DNA from: Clostridiales bacterium
GTDB taxonomy: Bacteria > Bacillota > Clostridia > Lachnospirales > Lachnospiraceae
Direction: 5' to 3'
DNA: 64,000 nucleotides
Assembly: GCA_012839295.1 (NCBI GenBank)
Contig: DUNO01000005.1
Span: 1-64,000, forward strand
Of the stretch, positions 56,308-63,696 are shown piece after piece; the first letter of the stretch is position 1; each line of letters opens with the position of its first letter. Both the position numbers and the translations under genes were made by a program. A model generated the notes under the pieces. The model saw only the letters and a program-made list of their open reading frames with translations, was not told the DNA's origin and searched no databases.

Positions 56308-56448
56308 ATGAATAAGGGCTGGAAGAGCAAGATTGCAAAGGCGACTGGTGGGAACCGTGAGCTGGATCGCAAGATTATGAGGCTGAAGGCTTCCTGGGAT
56401 GAGGTGGAGGGCTTAATTAACAAGCCTGCCAAAAAGAAGCGAAAATAG
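56308..56448 (+). CDS. Small basic hypothetical protein
   Basis: 46 residues, starting MNKGWKSKIAKATGG and ending NKPAKKKRK. GGAAGG lies 8-9 nt before ATG. Highly basic (about a third Lys/Arg), with no membrane segment or cysteine. It lies between trmB and trxA in the same direction. It could be a nucleic-acid-binding small protein. I do not recognise a family, and the frame could be chance, though composition and ribosome site favour translation. Confidence 0.5.
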   Translation: MNKGWKSKIAKATGGNRELDRKIMRLKASWDEVEGLINKPAKKKRK

Positions 56449-56607
56449 GAAAATGGTAAAACCACTTGTAAAAAATGGCTGTCTGTTGTAATATTTCCTT
56501 GTAAGGCACATAAAAGCAGTATGATGTGAGATACTATAAACGACCGGATAAAATTGGGACATCGTTAGGTATGTTAACCCGGCTCAACTTAGAATGGAGG
56601 AAAACAG

Positions 56608-56925
56608 ATGGCTCTTCAATTTACAGATGCAAATTTTCAAAAAGAAGTATTGGAATCAAACATTCCTGTATTAGTAGATTTTTACGCTGACTGGTGCGGT
56701 CCCTGCAAAATGATTGCTCCCATCGTGGCAGAATTGGCAGAGGAATATAAGGATACATTTAAAATCGGTAAGCTAAATGTGGATGACAGTCCGGAAACAG
56801 CCCAGAAATACCGCGTAATGTCAATACCTACATTAATTATCTTTAAGAACGGGGCTGCAGTAGAAACTGTTGTAGGCGCCGTTCCAAAGAAAGCATTGCA
56901 GGAGAAATTAGACGCACATAAATAA
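56608..56925 (+). CDS. trxA: Thioredoxin
   Basis: 105 residues with the canonical active site WCGPCK (about residues 29-34), PVLVDFYADWCGPCKMIAP, the cis-Pro in VMSIPTLIIFKNG, and GAVPKKAL near the C-terminus. General disulfide reductant in the cytoplasm. AATGGAGGA before ATG. Monocistronic by spacing, with a strong terminator 41 nt after the stop. Confidence 0.98.
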   Translation: MALQFTDANFQKEVLESNIPVLVDFYADWCGPCKMIAPIVAELAEEYKDTFKIGKLNVDDSPETAQKYRVMSIPTLIIFKNGAAVETVVGAVPKKALQEKLDAHK

Positions 56926-56965
56926 TTTTGCAGGAATAAAATGTAACTATTTATACTGATATAGG

Positions 56966-56995
56966 TGAAAAAGCCCTGTTTATAGGGCTTTTTCA
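56966..56995 (+). terminator. Terminator after trxA
   Basis: TGAAAAAGCCCT-gtttat-AGGGCTTTTTCA, perfect 12-bp stem with a U-rich 3' arm; works in both directions. Confidence 0.9.
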
Positions 56996-57045
56996 TAGCT
57001 TAAATGTAAAAAGTGTATATTTTTCAAAAAAAACAAAAAAAATGC

Positions 57046-57074
57046 TTGCAATTTGTTTTCATATTATATATAAT
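57046..57074 (+). promoter_or_regulatory. Promoter of tRNA-Lys
   Basis: -35 TTGCAA (57046-57051), 17-bp spacer, -10 TATAAT (57069-57074), 47 bp before the tRNA. Confidence 0.75.
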
Positions 57075-57121
57075 AATTTTTGCGTTCAGAAATAATAAAA
57101 ACGTAAGACAAAATAGGACAC

Positions 57122-57194
57122 GCGCCTCTAGCTCAGTTGGTAGAGCACCTGACTCTTAATCAGGGTGTCCAGGGTTCGAGCCCCTGGAGGCGCA
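57122..57194 (+). tRNA. tRNA-Lys (anticodon CTT)
   Basis: 73 nt including discriminator A. Acceptor GCGCCTC/GAGGCGC is perfect; D-arm AGCTCAGTTGGTAGAGC; anticodon loop CT-CTT-AA in CTGA/TCAG stem; T-arm CCAGG-GTTCGAG-CCCTGG. CCA not encoded. Reads AAG codons. It is the last core gene before the phage-derived locus and a possible integration site, but no att duplication is visible inside the window. Confidence 0.95.
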
Positions 57195-57203
57195 CTCACA
57201 AAG

Positions 57204-57249
57204 GTATCGGTTTTGCAGACATAAGAGCTGCGGGGTCGGTGCTTTTTTC
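57204..57249 (+). terminator. Terminator after tRNA-Lys
   Basis: A 15-pair stem rich in G-U, from GTATCGGTTTTGCAG to CTGCGGGGTCGGTGC, followed by TTTTTT. Confidence 0.75.
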
Positions 57250-57311
57250 TTGCAGTTCTATGACGGCAATGCTGTCTTGATATAAAGCAGGCCAGCTATC
57301 TATGGTATGTA

Positions 57312-57351
57312 ATTTGCCGCACCACTTGTCTATAAGAAGGGTGCGGCAAAT
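57312..57351. other. Perfect 12-bp stem-loop downstream of the microprotein
   Basis: ATTTGCCGCACC (57312-57323) and GGTGCGGCAAAT (57340-57351), loop of 16 nt. It lies 25 nt past the stop of the minus-strand microprotein gene and could end or stabilise its transcript, although no T-run follows. Confidence 0.6.
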
Positions 57352-57375
57352 GATATAAGAAATTTTTAGTATGTC

Positions 57376-57456
57376 TTAGCAACAGATGCCACATCTGCGT
57401 CTACGACGACAGCGGCTTCTACGATAACGCCCACAACGGCCACATAAACAACACAT
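57376..57456 (-). CDS. 26-residue Cys/Arg-rich microprotein
   Basis: ATG at 57456 with an ideal ribosome site (AAAGGAG, 8 nt spacing) opens a frame of 26 residues starting MCCLCGRC and ending RCGICC. It has 8 Cys (positions 2, 3, 5, 8, 16, 22, 25, 26) and 10 Arg, five of them consecutive at 17-21. A C-x2-C/CC pattern at both ends could bind metal or form disulfides; the basic centre could bind nucleic acid or polyphosphate. Upstream is a sigma-K-like element. A small spore-coat protein is one possibility; this is inference from composition and promoter only. No family recognised. Confidence 0.6.
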   Translation of the reverse strand: MCCLCGRCGRYRRSRCRRRRRCGICC

Positions 57457-57495
57457 ATCAGATTCTCCTTTACAATATTATTCAATTCTCATAAT

Positions 57496-57527
57496 TATTA
57501 TATGACATCCATGTTATATCGTGTCAA
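57496..57527 (-). promoter_or_regulatory. Candidate promoter of the microprotein gene
   Basis: The minus strand reads AC-N16-CATATAATA (CATATAATA at 57496-57504), which fits the sporulation sigma-K pattern AC-N16-CATAnnnTA. A TTGACA (57522-57527) with TATAAT at 19-bp spacing also allows a weak sigma-A reading. Confidence 0.45.
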
Positions 57528-57700
57528 ATTATCATACAAGTCAACAAAAAACCTCCAATTCATTTATTATACGACAAAGAAAAAGGCAAATTTAGGGGAA
57601 ATGAATATATTAATAGTGTCTGTGATCAATGCTCCGGGAGCTTTCCTAATTGCTCCAGGACATGAAATCAGGACATATTAACGGATTAGGAGGAATCAGA

Positions 57701-58162
57701 ATGAGGACGGATACGAAAGGGATTAAATTAATAGAAAAGTTTGAGGGCTGTAAATTGAAAGCATACAAATGTCCCGCCGGAGTATGGACAATCGGAATCG
57801 GCCATACAGGAACGGTTCTGGGAAAAAAGGTTGGACCAGGGATGAAAATAACTTATCCCCACGCAATCAGGATACTGAATACGGACATTAAGAAATTTGA
57901 GACCTATGTAAATCAGTATGTGCAGGTACCGGTCACACAGAACCAGTTTGATGCATTAGTATCCTTCTGCTTTAATGTAGGGCCGGGAAACTTGAAAAAA
58001 TCTACCCTGCTTAAAAAACTGAATAAAAAGGATTATGCCGGGGCAGCTGCTGAGTTTCCAAAATGGAACAAGGGGGATATTGACGGAAGCGGTACTCTTG
58101 TGGCAATTGCAGGGCTGACACGGCGCAGGAAGGCAGAGCAGGAATTATTTAACCTGAAATAA
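57701..58162 (+). CDS. Phage-type lysozyme (glycoside hydrolase family 24)
   Basis: 153 residues from ATG 57701 (TAGGAGGA 7 nt upstream). T4/P22-lysozyme type: catalytic Glu in IEKFEGCKLKAY (about 13), GVWTIGIGHTG with the catalytic Asp/Thr region (about 26-37), QFDALVSFCFNVGPGNLKKSTLLKKLN (in parts: FDALVSFCFNVGPG). No signal peptide, so release would need a holin, which was not seen. Marks the left part of the phage-derived locus; in tail-particle loci such enzymes lyse the producer cell. Confidence 0.92.
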   Translation: MRTDTKGIKLIEKFEGCKLKAYKCPAGVWTIGIGHTGTVLGKKVGPGMKITYPHAIRILNTDIKKFETYVNQYVQVPVTQNQFDALVSFCFNVGPGNLKKSTLLKKLNKKDYAGAAAEFPKWNKGDIDGSGTLVAIAGLTRRRKAEQELFNLK

Positions 58163-58165
58163 AAT

Positions 58166-58217
58166 AATGGATCCCGGAGGAAATAACGCACCGGGTGGTT
58201 ACCTTATCCATTTTTTT
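58166..58217 (+). terminator. Terminator after the lysozyme gene
   Basis: ATGGAT...ATCCAT with inner CCCGG/CCGGG, followed by TTTTTTT. Confidence 0.75.
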
Positions 58218-58258
58218 GGCCGATATCTGTATTAACAAAGAAATCTTAAGGTGATCAT

Positions 58259-58774
58259 ATGATTATAGATATTGATATAAAAATAGCGGACAGCAATGGG
58301 AAGATGCTTCAGCACTTTGTAAAACGGCTTGATAATATTGATGCCGCCGATGACCGGCTAAAATTTAGTCTGGATATCGGTAAAAGCTTCGAGCAGTTCT
58401 TAGCTGAGTATATGTCCTATAGCGGACGCAGAATCCAGGAGAGACTTTTTGCTGACAGCAGGTATCCTTTATCCGGCCAATACGATTTATCCGGTGGGAG
58501 CTACCCGTCTGAAAAATCAGGGAGCCGGGAAATCCAGTACCTTATCCGTGTCGGGAACGGCAGTATTTTCTCCGGTAAATTTCCTGTTAAGCAGCTTATC
58601 GAGGTCAGGGATATGAGGGAACCCCAGGGAGCGGAGCCTGTGAACAGCCATGAGACAGGCTGCGAGGATTTAAATTACTTGATGCAAAAGGCTATAGAAA
58701 AATATGAAACCACATTTTATCACATTGTCCAGGAACAGAACGTCGGGGCAGTGGAGCGGCAGGTAGGAAGCTGA
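58259..58774 (+). CDS. Hypothetical protein of the phage-derived locus
   Basis: 171 residues, acidic, no membrane or signal segments. AAGGTG lies 6-7 nt before ATG. Visible features: alternating hydrophobic N-terminus MIIDIDIKIADSNGK, a middle LSGQYDLSGGSYP, and a C-terminal helix. Not recognised. Position between lysozyme and the immunity genes suggests a phage or host accessory role. Confidence 0.65.
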   Translation: MIIDIDIKIADSNGKMLQHFVKRLDNIDAADDRLKFSLDIGKSFEQFLAEYMSYSGRRIQERLFADSRYPLSGQYDLSGGSYPSEKSGSREIQYLIRVGNGSIFSGKFPVKQLIEVRDMREPQGAEPVNSHETGCEDLNYLMQKAIEKYETTFYHIVQEQNVGAVERQVGS

Positions 58775-58849
58775 AAAAACCATCAGGCTCTTAATTAGAT
58801 GATGGGACGGTTAGAGTAAATGGATCCGAATAGTGGGTGAAAAAAGATG

Positions 58850-58877
58850 CCCCGGTCAGAATTTGAGCTGGCCGGGG
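58850..58877. terminator. Bidirectional terminator between hypothetical gene and immA
   Basis: CCCCGG-t-CAG with CTG-g-CCGGGG. On the minus strand the stem is followed by CATCTTTTTT, a strong terminator for immA. Confidence 0.85.
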
Positions 58878-58882
58878 ATTTC

Positions 58883-59563
58883 TTATAGCCCTCTATAAAG
58901 CCATTGATTTTCCGCTACAAACAGATCTTCGGCCTGGGTGTCATAAATGTTTTTCTCATTCAACAGGGGCTTATCACATTTATGGCAGATGGGTTTATTA
59001 GAGTTGTAGATGATGGTATCACAATAAATGCATTGGGTTTCTTTAAAAATAAATTGCTTCCTGTCCGGGTTATAGAAGTATTGGTACATCTTCCGGTCTA
59101 TGTCGGTCATGCCGTAGGTCTTTACGCTATAGAGCCATCTTTCATAAAATTCCTTGGCGTATTTGGCACACTCAAGGGATATGTTGAATAGATTTGCAAT
59201 CTCCCGTATATTGGTAAGCCTGGAGAAATGCAGGGCGATGGAAGGGCATAAAATATTACTGGAAAATAAATTTGCCTCGGTTTCATTATCCGTATTTAAT
59301 TCAATATGGCCCAGCTCGTGCATCAGCGAGAAACGGATCCTGCGGGGAGACCTCTTGTCATTATAGTAAATAGTGTCACCAATGGTGCAGGAATCCTGGC
59401 TAAGCTCCATGCAGGCCTGGTATTTACTCTCGGAAAGCTGGGAGTATTTTTTACAGGTAAAGCCTTTCTGCGCAAGGAGCTGGAAGCAGTCAAAGGGAAG
59501 CTCTGTTATATTGCATTGCTCATAGATTAAAACGGCGGTATATTTTATTCTGTCATAATCCAT
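58883..59563 (-). CDS. ImmA/IrrE-family metallopeptidase with zinc ribbon
   Basis: 226 residues. Zinc protease motif LMHELGHIELNTDNETEAN (HExxH about 88-92 with downstream Glu). After the peptidase domain a C-terminal zinc ribbon has CIYC (about 178) and CHKC (about 193), an addition that many ImmA proteins have. ImmA of ICEBs1 cleaves the paired phage-type repressor in DNA damage or quorum signalling. It starts 3 nt after the XRE repressor stop, consistent with a repressor/anti-repressor operon controlling the tail locus. Confidence 0.92.
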   Translation of the reverse strand: MDYDRIKYTAVLIYEQCNITELPFDCFQLLAQKGFTCKKYSQLSESKYQACMELSQDSCTIGDTIYYNDKRSPRRIRFSLMHELGHIELNTDNETEANLFSSNILCPSIALHFSRLTNIREIANLFNISLECAKYAKEFYERWLYSVKTYGMTDIDRKMYQYFYNPDRKQFIFKETQCIYCDTIIYNSNKPICHKCDKPLLNEKNIYDTQAEDLFVAENQWLYRGL

Positions 59564-59566
59564 ATC

Positions 59567-59905
59567 CTATTCCTCGTCATCTGATAATATAATTTTAGCC
59601 AGTTTCATTTTTTCCTGGGGCGTTAAGGTGCTTTTACCACGGGTATAAATTTTTATCATTTCATCATATGTAGGCAGCGCTTCCGGTTTTTTGTTTTCTA
59701 GCAAATCTGAATTTTTGACCCCTAACCAATTAGCGATTAACTGGACCTTATCCATACGGGGCAGCTTTTGGCCCGTGCACCAGTTTGATACGGTGGATGA
59801 GCTGACGTTGATAAAATCAACCAGATCCTTCTGTGTTTTGTTTCTTTCCTCTAATAACCGGGTTAAATTTTTTGAAAAAATACTTCTTATTTCATCTTCT
59901 GACAT
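59567..59905 (-). CDS. XRE-family transcriptional repressor (phage immunity type)
   Basis: 112 residues. N-terminal HTH: RLLEERNKTQKDLVDFINVSSSTVSNWCTGQKLPRMDKVQLIANWLGV (in parts: TQKDLVDFINVSSSTVSNWCTG), with a short C-terminal segment ending LAKIILSDDEE that may be the ImmA-sensitive region. Probably represses its own promoter and the rightward promoter at 60010-60037. AAAGGTAGGT precedes ATG. Confidence 0.92.
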   Translation of the reverse strand: MSEDEIRSIFSKNLTRLLEERNKTQKDLVDFINVSSSTVSNWCTGQKLPRMDKVQLIANWLGVKNSDLLENKKPEALPTYDEMIKIYTRGKSTLTPQEKMKLAKIILSDDEE

Positions 59906-59960
59906 AGGGATACCTACCTTTCATTAAGATTATAACATGATATTTGGAAGTTTTGCAAGC

Positions 59961-60037
59961 TTAAAGTGAGTAAAAAGCATTAGAAAGATAAAAAAGTTTA
60001 AGTTTTAGCTTGACAGCTTTCTTAAAGCGAGTATAAT
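59961..60037. promoter_or_regulatory. Divergent control region of the phage-derived locus
   Basis: Direct repeat CTTAAAGYGAGTA at 59961-59973 and 60021-60033, probable operators for the XRE repressor. The rightward promoter is TTGACA (60010-60015), 16-bp spacer, TATAAT (60032-60037); the second operator overlaps its -10. The first operator abuts a leftward -35-like TTGCAA ahead of a TATAAT for the repressor gene. The layout resembles cI/cro control. Confidence 0.75.
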
Positions 60038-60151
60038 GAAAGATACAAATTAAAAATAGAACATATGTTCTAAAAGCTGGAGCGAATTGGACAGTAATAA
60101 TTGTATCGGAGCCAAACAAAATAAGATTACAGGATAAGGAGGAGTTTTAAT

Positions 60152-60592
60152 ATGACAGAATATGAATTAAGCCAATATAGAGCGATCCAAAGGGAGATTG
60201 AAGATCTCAGCCTAAGAATAAAAAAATTTGAAAATATGGGAACGCCTATGGTGTCCGATCGGGTGAAAGGTTCGTCAAGACATTTTCCATATATAGAAAA
60301 GTATTATTATGTGTCCGGTGTTGATACGGAGGCATGTAATAAACGGAAAAAGCTTATTTTGGAGTTGCAGAGGAAGCGTAATGATAAGGTGGAGGAGCTT
60401 CTAAGGATGGAAAATGAAATCCATGATTATATTTACACTATTCCAGATAGCGAGGTTAGGCAGATATTTGTCTTCCGCTATATTGACGGGATGTCCCAGG
60501 AGGAGATAGGGGAAAAGCTACATATGGACCGAAGCGGCGTGTCAAAGAGAATTACAAAGTATCTGGGGGTGACGAAAGCCAGGAGCAGATAG
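60152..60592 (+). CDS. Sigma-70 region-4-like phage transcription activator (ArpU/Xpf type)
   Basis: 146 residues. N-terminal coiled-coil-rich part with a YKS/ArpU-like layout, VSGVDTEACNKRKKLILELQRKRN, and a C-terminal HTH of region-4 type: IPDSEVRQIFVFRYIDGMSQEEIGEKLHMDRSGVSKRITKYLG (in parts: MSQEEIGEKLHMDRSGVSKRITKYL). Such proteins (Xpf of PBSX, ArpU, RinA) activate late genes. AAGGAGGAG before ATG. Three promoters with a shared odd -35 box lie directly downstream, plausible targets. Confidence 0.85.
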   Translation: MTEYELSQYRAIQREIEDLSLRIKKFENMGTPMVSDRVKGSSRHFPYIEKYYYVSGVDTEACNKRKKLILELQRKRNDKVEELLRMENEIHDYIYTIPDSEVRQIFVFRYIDGMSQEEIGEKLHMDRSGVSKRITKYLGVTKARSR

Positions 60593-60656
60593 GTTGAGAG
60601 GTTATATCAATAGGGGTACAGAGGAGGACAAGAATAATTGGGTAAGTCCGAAGTGG

Positions 60657-60823
60657 AACACAAATCACAATAATATCAGTTATAATCGTAGTATGGAAAA
60701 TTATCAGAATTAATTGAATACGAATAAAGCGGTAGTCCAGGGGACTGCTACAAAAACGGAATGCTAAGGTCAGGAAGCTTTAAATCCTATGAGAAACGTT
60801 TTTGTGGCAGTTCTTATTTCTTT
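60657..60823 (+). ncRNA. Tandem promoter-hairpin unit 1 (candidate small RNA)
   Basis: AACACAAATCACAA at the -35 position, TATAAT at 60681-60686 (offset 24), ATG 7 nt after it opening a six-codon frame MENYQN-stop. A 15-bp stem pairs 60744-60758 (ACTGCTACAAAAACG) with 60797-60811, followed by T-rich TTCTTATTTCTTT. Predicted RNA is about 130 nt. See units 2 and 3. Confidence 0.6.
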
Positions 60824-60894
60824 CAATTATTAAGAAAGGATAATCAGGGATATTAAATGGAGCAGGGAATAAACTGATAGCTGAATCCACCTCG

Positions 60895-61058
60895 CACACA
60901 AATCACAAGGGAGGCTGTTATAATAGTATTATGGAAGATTATCAAAATTAATTGGATATGGATAATGAGTTGGTTTAGAGGACTGATGCAAAATGGAATT
61001 TTGAGGATAAGAAATTATATCCCAATGAGAATTGTTTTGCGGAGGCCTCTTTCTTTTA
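60895..61058 (+). ncRNA. Tandem promoter-hairpin unit 2 (candidate small RNA)
   Basis: CACACAAATCACAA, TATAAT at 60919-60924 (offset 24), ATG at 60931 opening MEDYQN-stop. The terminal stem pairs 60978-60994 with about 61031-61049 (internal loops present), followed by TCTTTCTTTT. It begins 238 bp after unit 1. Confidence 0.6.
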
Positions 61059-61125
61059 ATGCCAGCGGAGCCGGAGCAGATATCAAAATAGAAAAAGAAG
61101 ATAAATGATACCCGCATCCATCCTG

Positions 61126-61285
61126 CACACAAATCACAAAAGAAGCTGCTATAATAGTATTATGGAAAGCTATCAAAAATAATTGATAGGCACAAAGAGT
61201 TGACTCAGAAAGCTGTTGCAAAGCAAATGTAAGGATTAAAAAACGAATCCTTATGTTAGATGCTTTGTGGTGGCTTCTTCTTTTA
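61126..61285 (+). ncRNA. Tandem promoter-hairpin unit 3 (candidate small RNA)
   Basis: CACACAAATCACAA, TATAAT at 61150-61155 (offset 24), ATG at 61162 opening MESYQK-stop. Stem AAGCTGTTGCAAAGCA (61210-61225) pairs along all 16 positions (with G-U) with TGCTTTGTGGTGGCTT (61261-61276), plus an inner hairpin AAGGATT/AATCCTT, then CTTCTTTTATAT. It begins 231 bp after unit 2. Bases 61286-61562 hold no recognised gene. Confidence 0.6.
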
Positions 61286-61562
61286 TATGGTTTGGATAAA
61301 ATATGGTTGTGTTATAAACACGGGGGAACGTAATCAGGAAATAATTTGGGGTGGGCATGTGATTACGGTAAAGTAACAGGAAATATGAGAAAAAGCATTC
61401 AATTAGGGAATTCTCAGGTTCATTTACATAATGGCCTAAGATTTATATAAATAATTATTCCAGGTCTTTTTGCCGGCTTGCAGACGTAAAAGAACAAGGC
61501 AGACGCTATATCAGGAGAAGGAACACTCGTAAACACCGTAGATATGGAAGGGAGAGATTAGT

Positions 61563-62132
61563 TTGGAGTATACGAAGCTTTTGGAAGGACAAGGGTTGTC
61601 AGAGGAGCAGATAAAATCAATTGTAAAGGCAATGTGGAAAAACAGGATATTCATTACCCATGAGGAACACTTGGAAGAGAGATACCAGAAAATGAGGCTC
61701 CAAAGGAATCTTCTAAAGAAGAAATTGGAGCTCGCAGAAAAAGCAGTGAAAAATGCCCAGAGGATTATGGAGACACAGGAGGACATTGGGCAAATACGCA
61801 GCTACTATGAAGGAAAAATGAATTCCTTGAAGCAGGAATATGAAGAAAAAATTATCAGAACCAGAATTGATGAAGCCATCAGGACGTCATTAGGGAACAC
61901 CAGGTATCCGGAGCTATTGGCCGCAAAGGTCGACAAATCAAAGGTTACATTTGATATGGATGGTAATTTAACCGGTATAGAAGAGCAACTAATTGCTTTA
62001 CAGAGGGAGTATAAGGAATTTTTTTCAGGGCCGGATAGCTCCGGCAGGGAGAAGGAAAATCCGGGTACCTGCTTTAACCTCATTCTGCAGACTGACCTGC
62101 CAATAAAGACTGCCAGGGGGACAAGTATCTGA
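61563..62132 (+). CDS. Phage GP20-like scaffold protein
   Basis: 189 residues starting at TTG (GGGAGAG 6-7 nt upstream). Central coiled coil (about 30-105). The C-terminal part, RYPELLAAKVDKSKVTFDMDGNLTG and GIEEQLIALQREYKEFF, matches the ending of GP20/DUF4355 minor structural (scaffold) proteins. The last 25 residues are unlike the family. A scaffold normally pairs with a capsid gene, but none follows, so it may be a leftover or have been recruited for tail assembly. Confidence 0.7.
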   Translation: MEYTKLLEGQGLSEEQIKSIVKAMWKNRIFITHEEHLEERYQKMRLQRNLLKKKLELAEKAVKNAQRIMETQEDIGQIRSYYEGKMNSLKQEYEEKIIRTRIDEAIRTSLGNTRYPELLAAKVDKSKVTFDMDGNLTGIEEQLIALQREYKEFFSGPDSSGREKENPGTCFNLILQTDLPIKTARGTSI

Positions 62133-62204
62133 AACAAAAGGATGAAAAATGAAATATGAGACAAACAATGTAATACAAAAAAGGAAAGGAAGTGAATATG
62201 AAGC

Positions 62205-62615
62205 ATGATCAGTGATGTTAAATCGGCAATTACCAGTAAGCTTATGGGGTTATACCCGACAGGCTATGCCATATATGATGAAGAGGCTCCTGAAACAGCT
62301 GCAAAGCCATATTTTCTTATCTCCGTAACAAACCAGACCTACAGCAAGCGGTTTAATAATAAGTATAGCAGCGTGTTATACCTGGATATTGCCTACCATA
62401 GTGACCAGGCGGAGGTCAGGGCTGATGGTATCAGCAAGCAGGAGGCTCTGCTCAGGGATTTTGATTACATAAGCACTTATAAGGTAAGGAATAAAGCCGC
62501 GAAGATAACAGACAATGTGTTGCATTTCACCTTCGATCTCCAATATTACGAGCTGACTAAGGAAGAGTTCACTCTTATGCAACAGCAAACCATTAATACA
62601 AGAGTAAAAATATAA
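62205..62615 (+). CDS. Phage tail terminator-like protein
   Basis: 136 residues of the small-protein class (DUF6838-like) that precedes the sheath gene in contractile-tail clusters. Visible: VKSAITSKLMGLYPTGYAIYDEE, PYFLISVTNQTYSKRFNNKY, and LDIAYHS. Probably caps the tail tube and sheath. It lies 12 nt before the sheath gene. The assignment rests mainly on size, position and partial resemblance. Confidence 0.72.
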   Translation: MISDVKSAITSKLMGLYPTGYAIYDEEAPETAAKPYFLISVTNQTYSKRFNNKYSSVLYLDIAYHSDQAEVRADGISKQEALLRDFDYISTYKVRNKAAKITDNVLHFTFDLQYYELTKEEFTLMQQQTINTRVKI

Positions 62616-62627
62616 AGGAGGCTTATC

Positions 62628-63677
62628 ATGTCAGGAACATGGACCAGTCAAAACAAAATATTACCGGGAGCGTATATTAATTTTCTAACAAATGCTCCAT
62701 TATCCATTACCCCGGGAGACAGAGGCGTAGTGGTATTACTTCAGGAAATGAGTGTTGGAGCTGCAGGAGAAATGTATACTATCACAGCTACTGAAGATAA
62801 TTATCCGGAAGGAATTACCGCCGCGGATAAACTATTGGTAAATGAAGCACTAAAGAATGCGAAGAAAATTGTTTTATACAATCTAGGATCAACCTCCCCG
62901 CATCTCATTTCAACAATCGAAACAGCATTGGCAGCTCTTAAAACAGTGCAATTCAACGTACTTTGCTATCCTTATTCAGCAGAAGAGCATAACAACGAAC
63001 AGGAAACCATTATGACCTGGATTAAGGCTATGCGCGACGATGAAGGGGTTAAGATACAGTACGTTACATCGAATTTCGGAGGTGACCACGAAGCTTGCAT
63101 TAACGTAATGAACGGTGTTGTATTATCGAATGGTACTATATTAACAGCAGCACAGGCAACCGCATGGGTAGCCGGTGCTACTGCTGGAGCAAAGGTCAAC
63201 CAATCTAATACAGGCAAGGCCTATGAAGGTGCGGTAGATGTAGCACCAAGGCTTACGAAATCGGAGATGGAGGCGGCAATTACAGCCGGTAAGTTTATCT
63301 TTAAAGTAAACAGTGCACAGAATGTTAGTGCGGTGTATGATATTAACTCCCTAGTAACCACAACGGTGGATAAAGGCGAAGTATTTAGGAAAAATAGGGT
63401 TGTTCGTACGGTTGATGGCATTAATAATGATATTATTGAAATTTTCGAAGCAAATTACGTTGGTAAAGTAAATAACAATGCGGACGGCAGATCGATGCTT
63501 CGTGCCACGCTGATTGAATATTTCGGTGAATTACAGCAATTGTCCGCCATTCAGAATTTCACGGAAAAGGATATAACAGTAACTGCTGGAACTGACAGCG
63601 ATGCGGTATTGGTGGAATGTAATATTCAACCAGTTGATAGTGTTGAAAAGATTTATATTACTGTCAAGCTGTCTTAA
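62628..63677 (+). CDS. Phage tail sheath protein (XkdK-like)
   Basis: 349 residues. Begins MSGTWTSQNKILPGAYINF, the common N-terminus of short Firmicutes sheaths; NAPLSITPGDRGVVVLLQEM and later SALQNFTEKDI-type end (here LSAIQNFTEKDITVTAGTD) with EYFGELQQ agree. Forms the contractile outer sheath. AAAGGAGG before ATG. Short length is typical of PBSX-like and diffocin-type particles. Confidence 0.93.
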   Translation: MSGTWTSQNKILPGAYINFLTNAPLSITPGDRGVVVLLQEMSVGAAGEMYTITATEDNYPEGITAADKLLVNEALKNAKKIVLYNLGSTSPHLISTIETALAALKTVQFNVLCYPYSAEEHNNEQETIMTWIKAMRDDEGVKIQYVTSNFGGDHEACINVMNGVVLSNGTILTAAQATAWVAGATAGAKVNQSNTGKAYEGAVDVAPRLTKSEMEAAITAGKFIFKVNSAQNVSAVYDINSLVTTTVDKGEVFRKNRVVRTVDGINNDIIEIFEANYVGKVNNNADGRSMLRATLIEYFGELQQLSAIQNFTEKDITVTAGTDSDAVLVECNIQPVDSVEKIYITVKLS

Positions 63678-63696
63678 TTAAGGGAGGGAAGAGTAA

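Noticed and set aside
60929-61221. Minus-strand frames across units 2 and 3
   Set aside because: They exist only because the units are repeated; no ribosome site and not conserved between units.
60600-61290. Tandem repeats as a CRISPR array
   Set aside because: The 231-238-bp period and internal stems differ from CRISPR repeats (about 24-40 bp repeats with similar-sized spacers); no cas genes.
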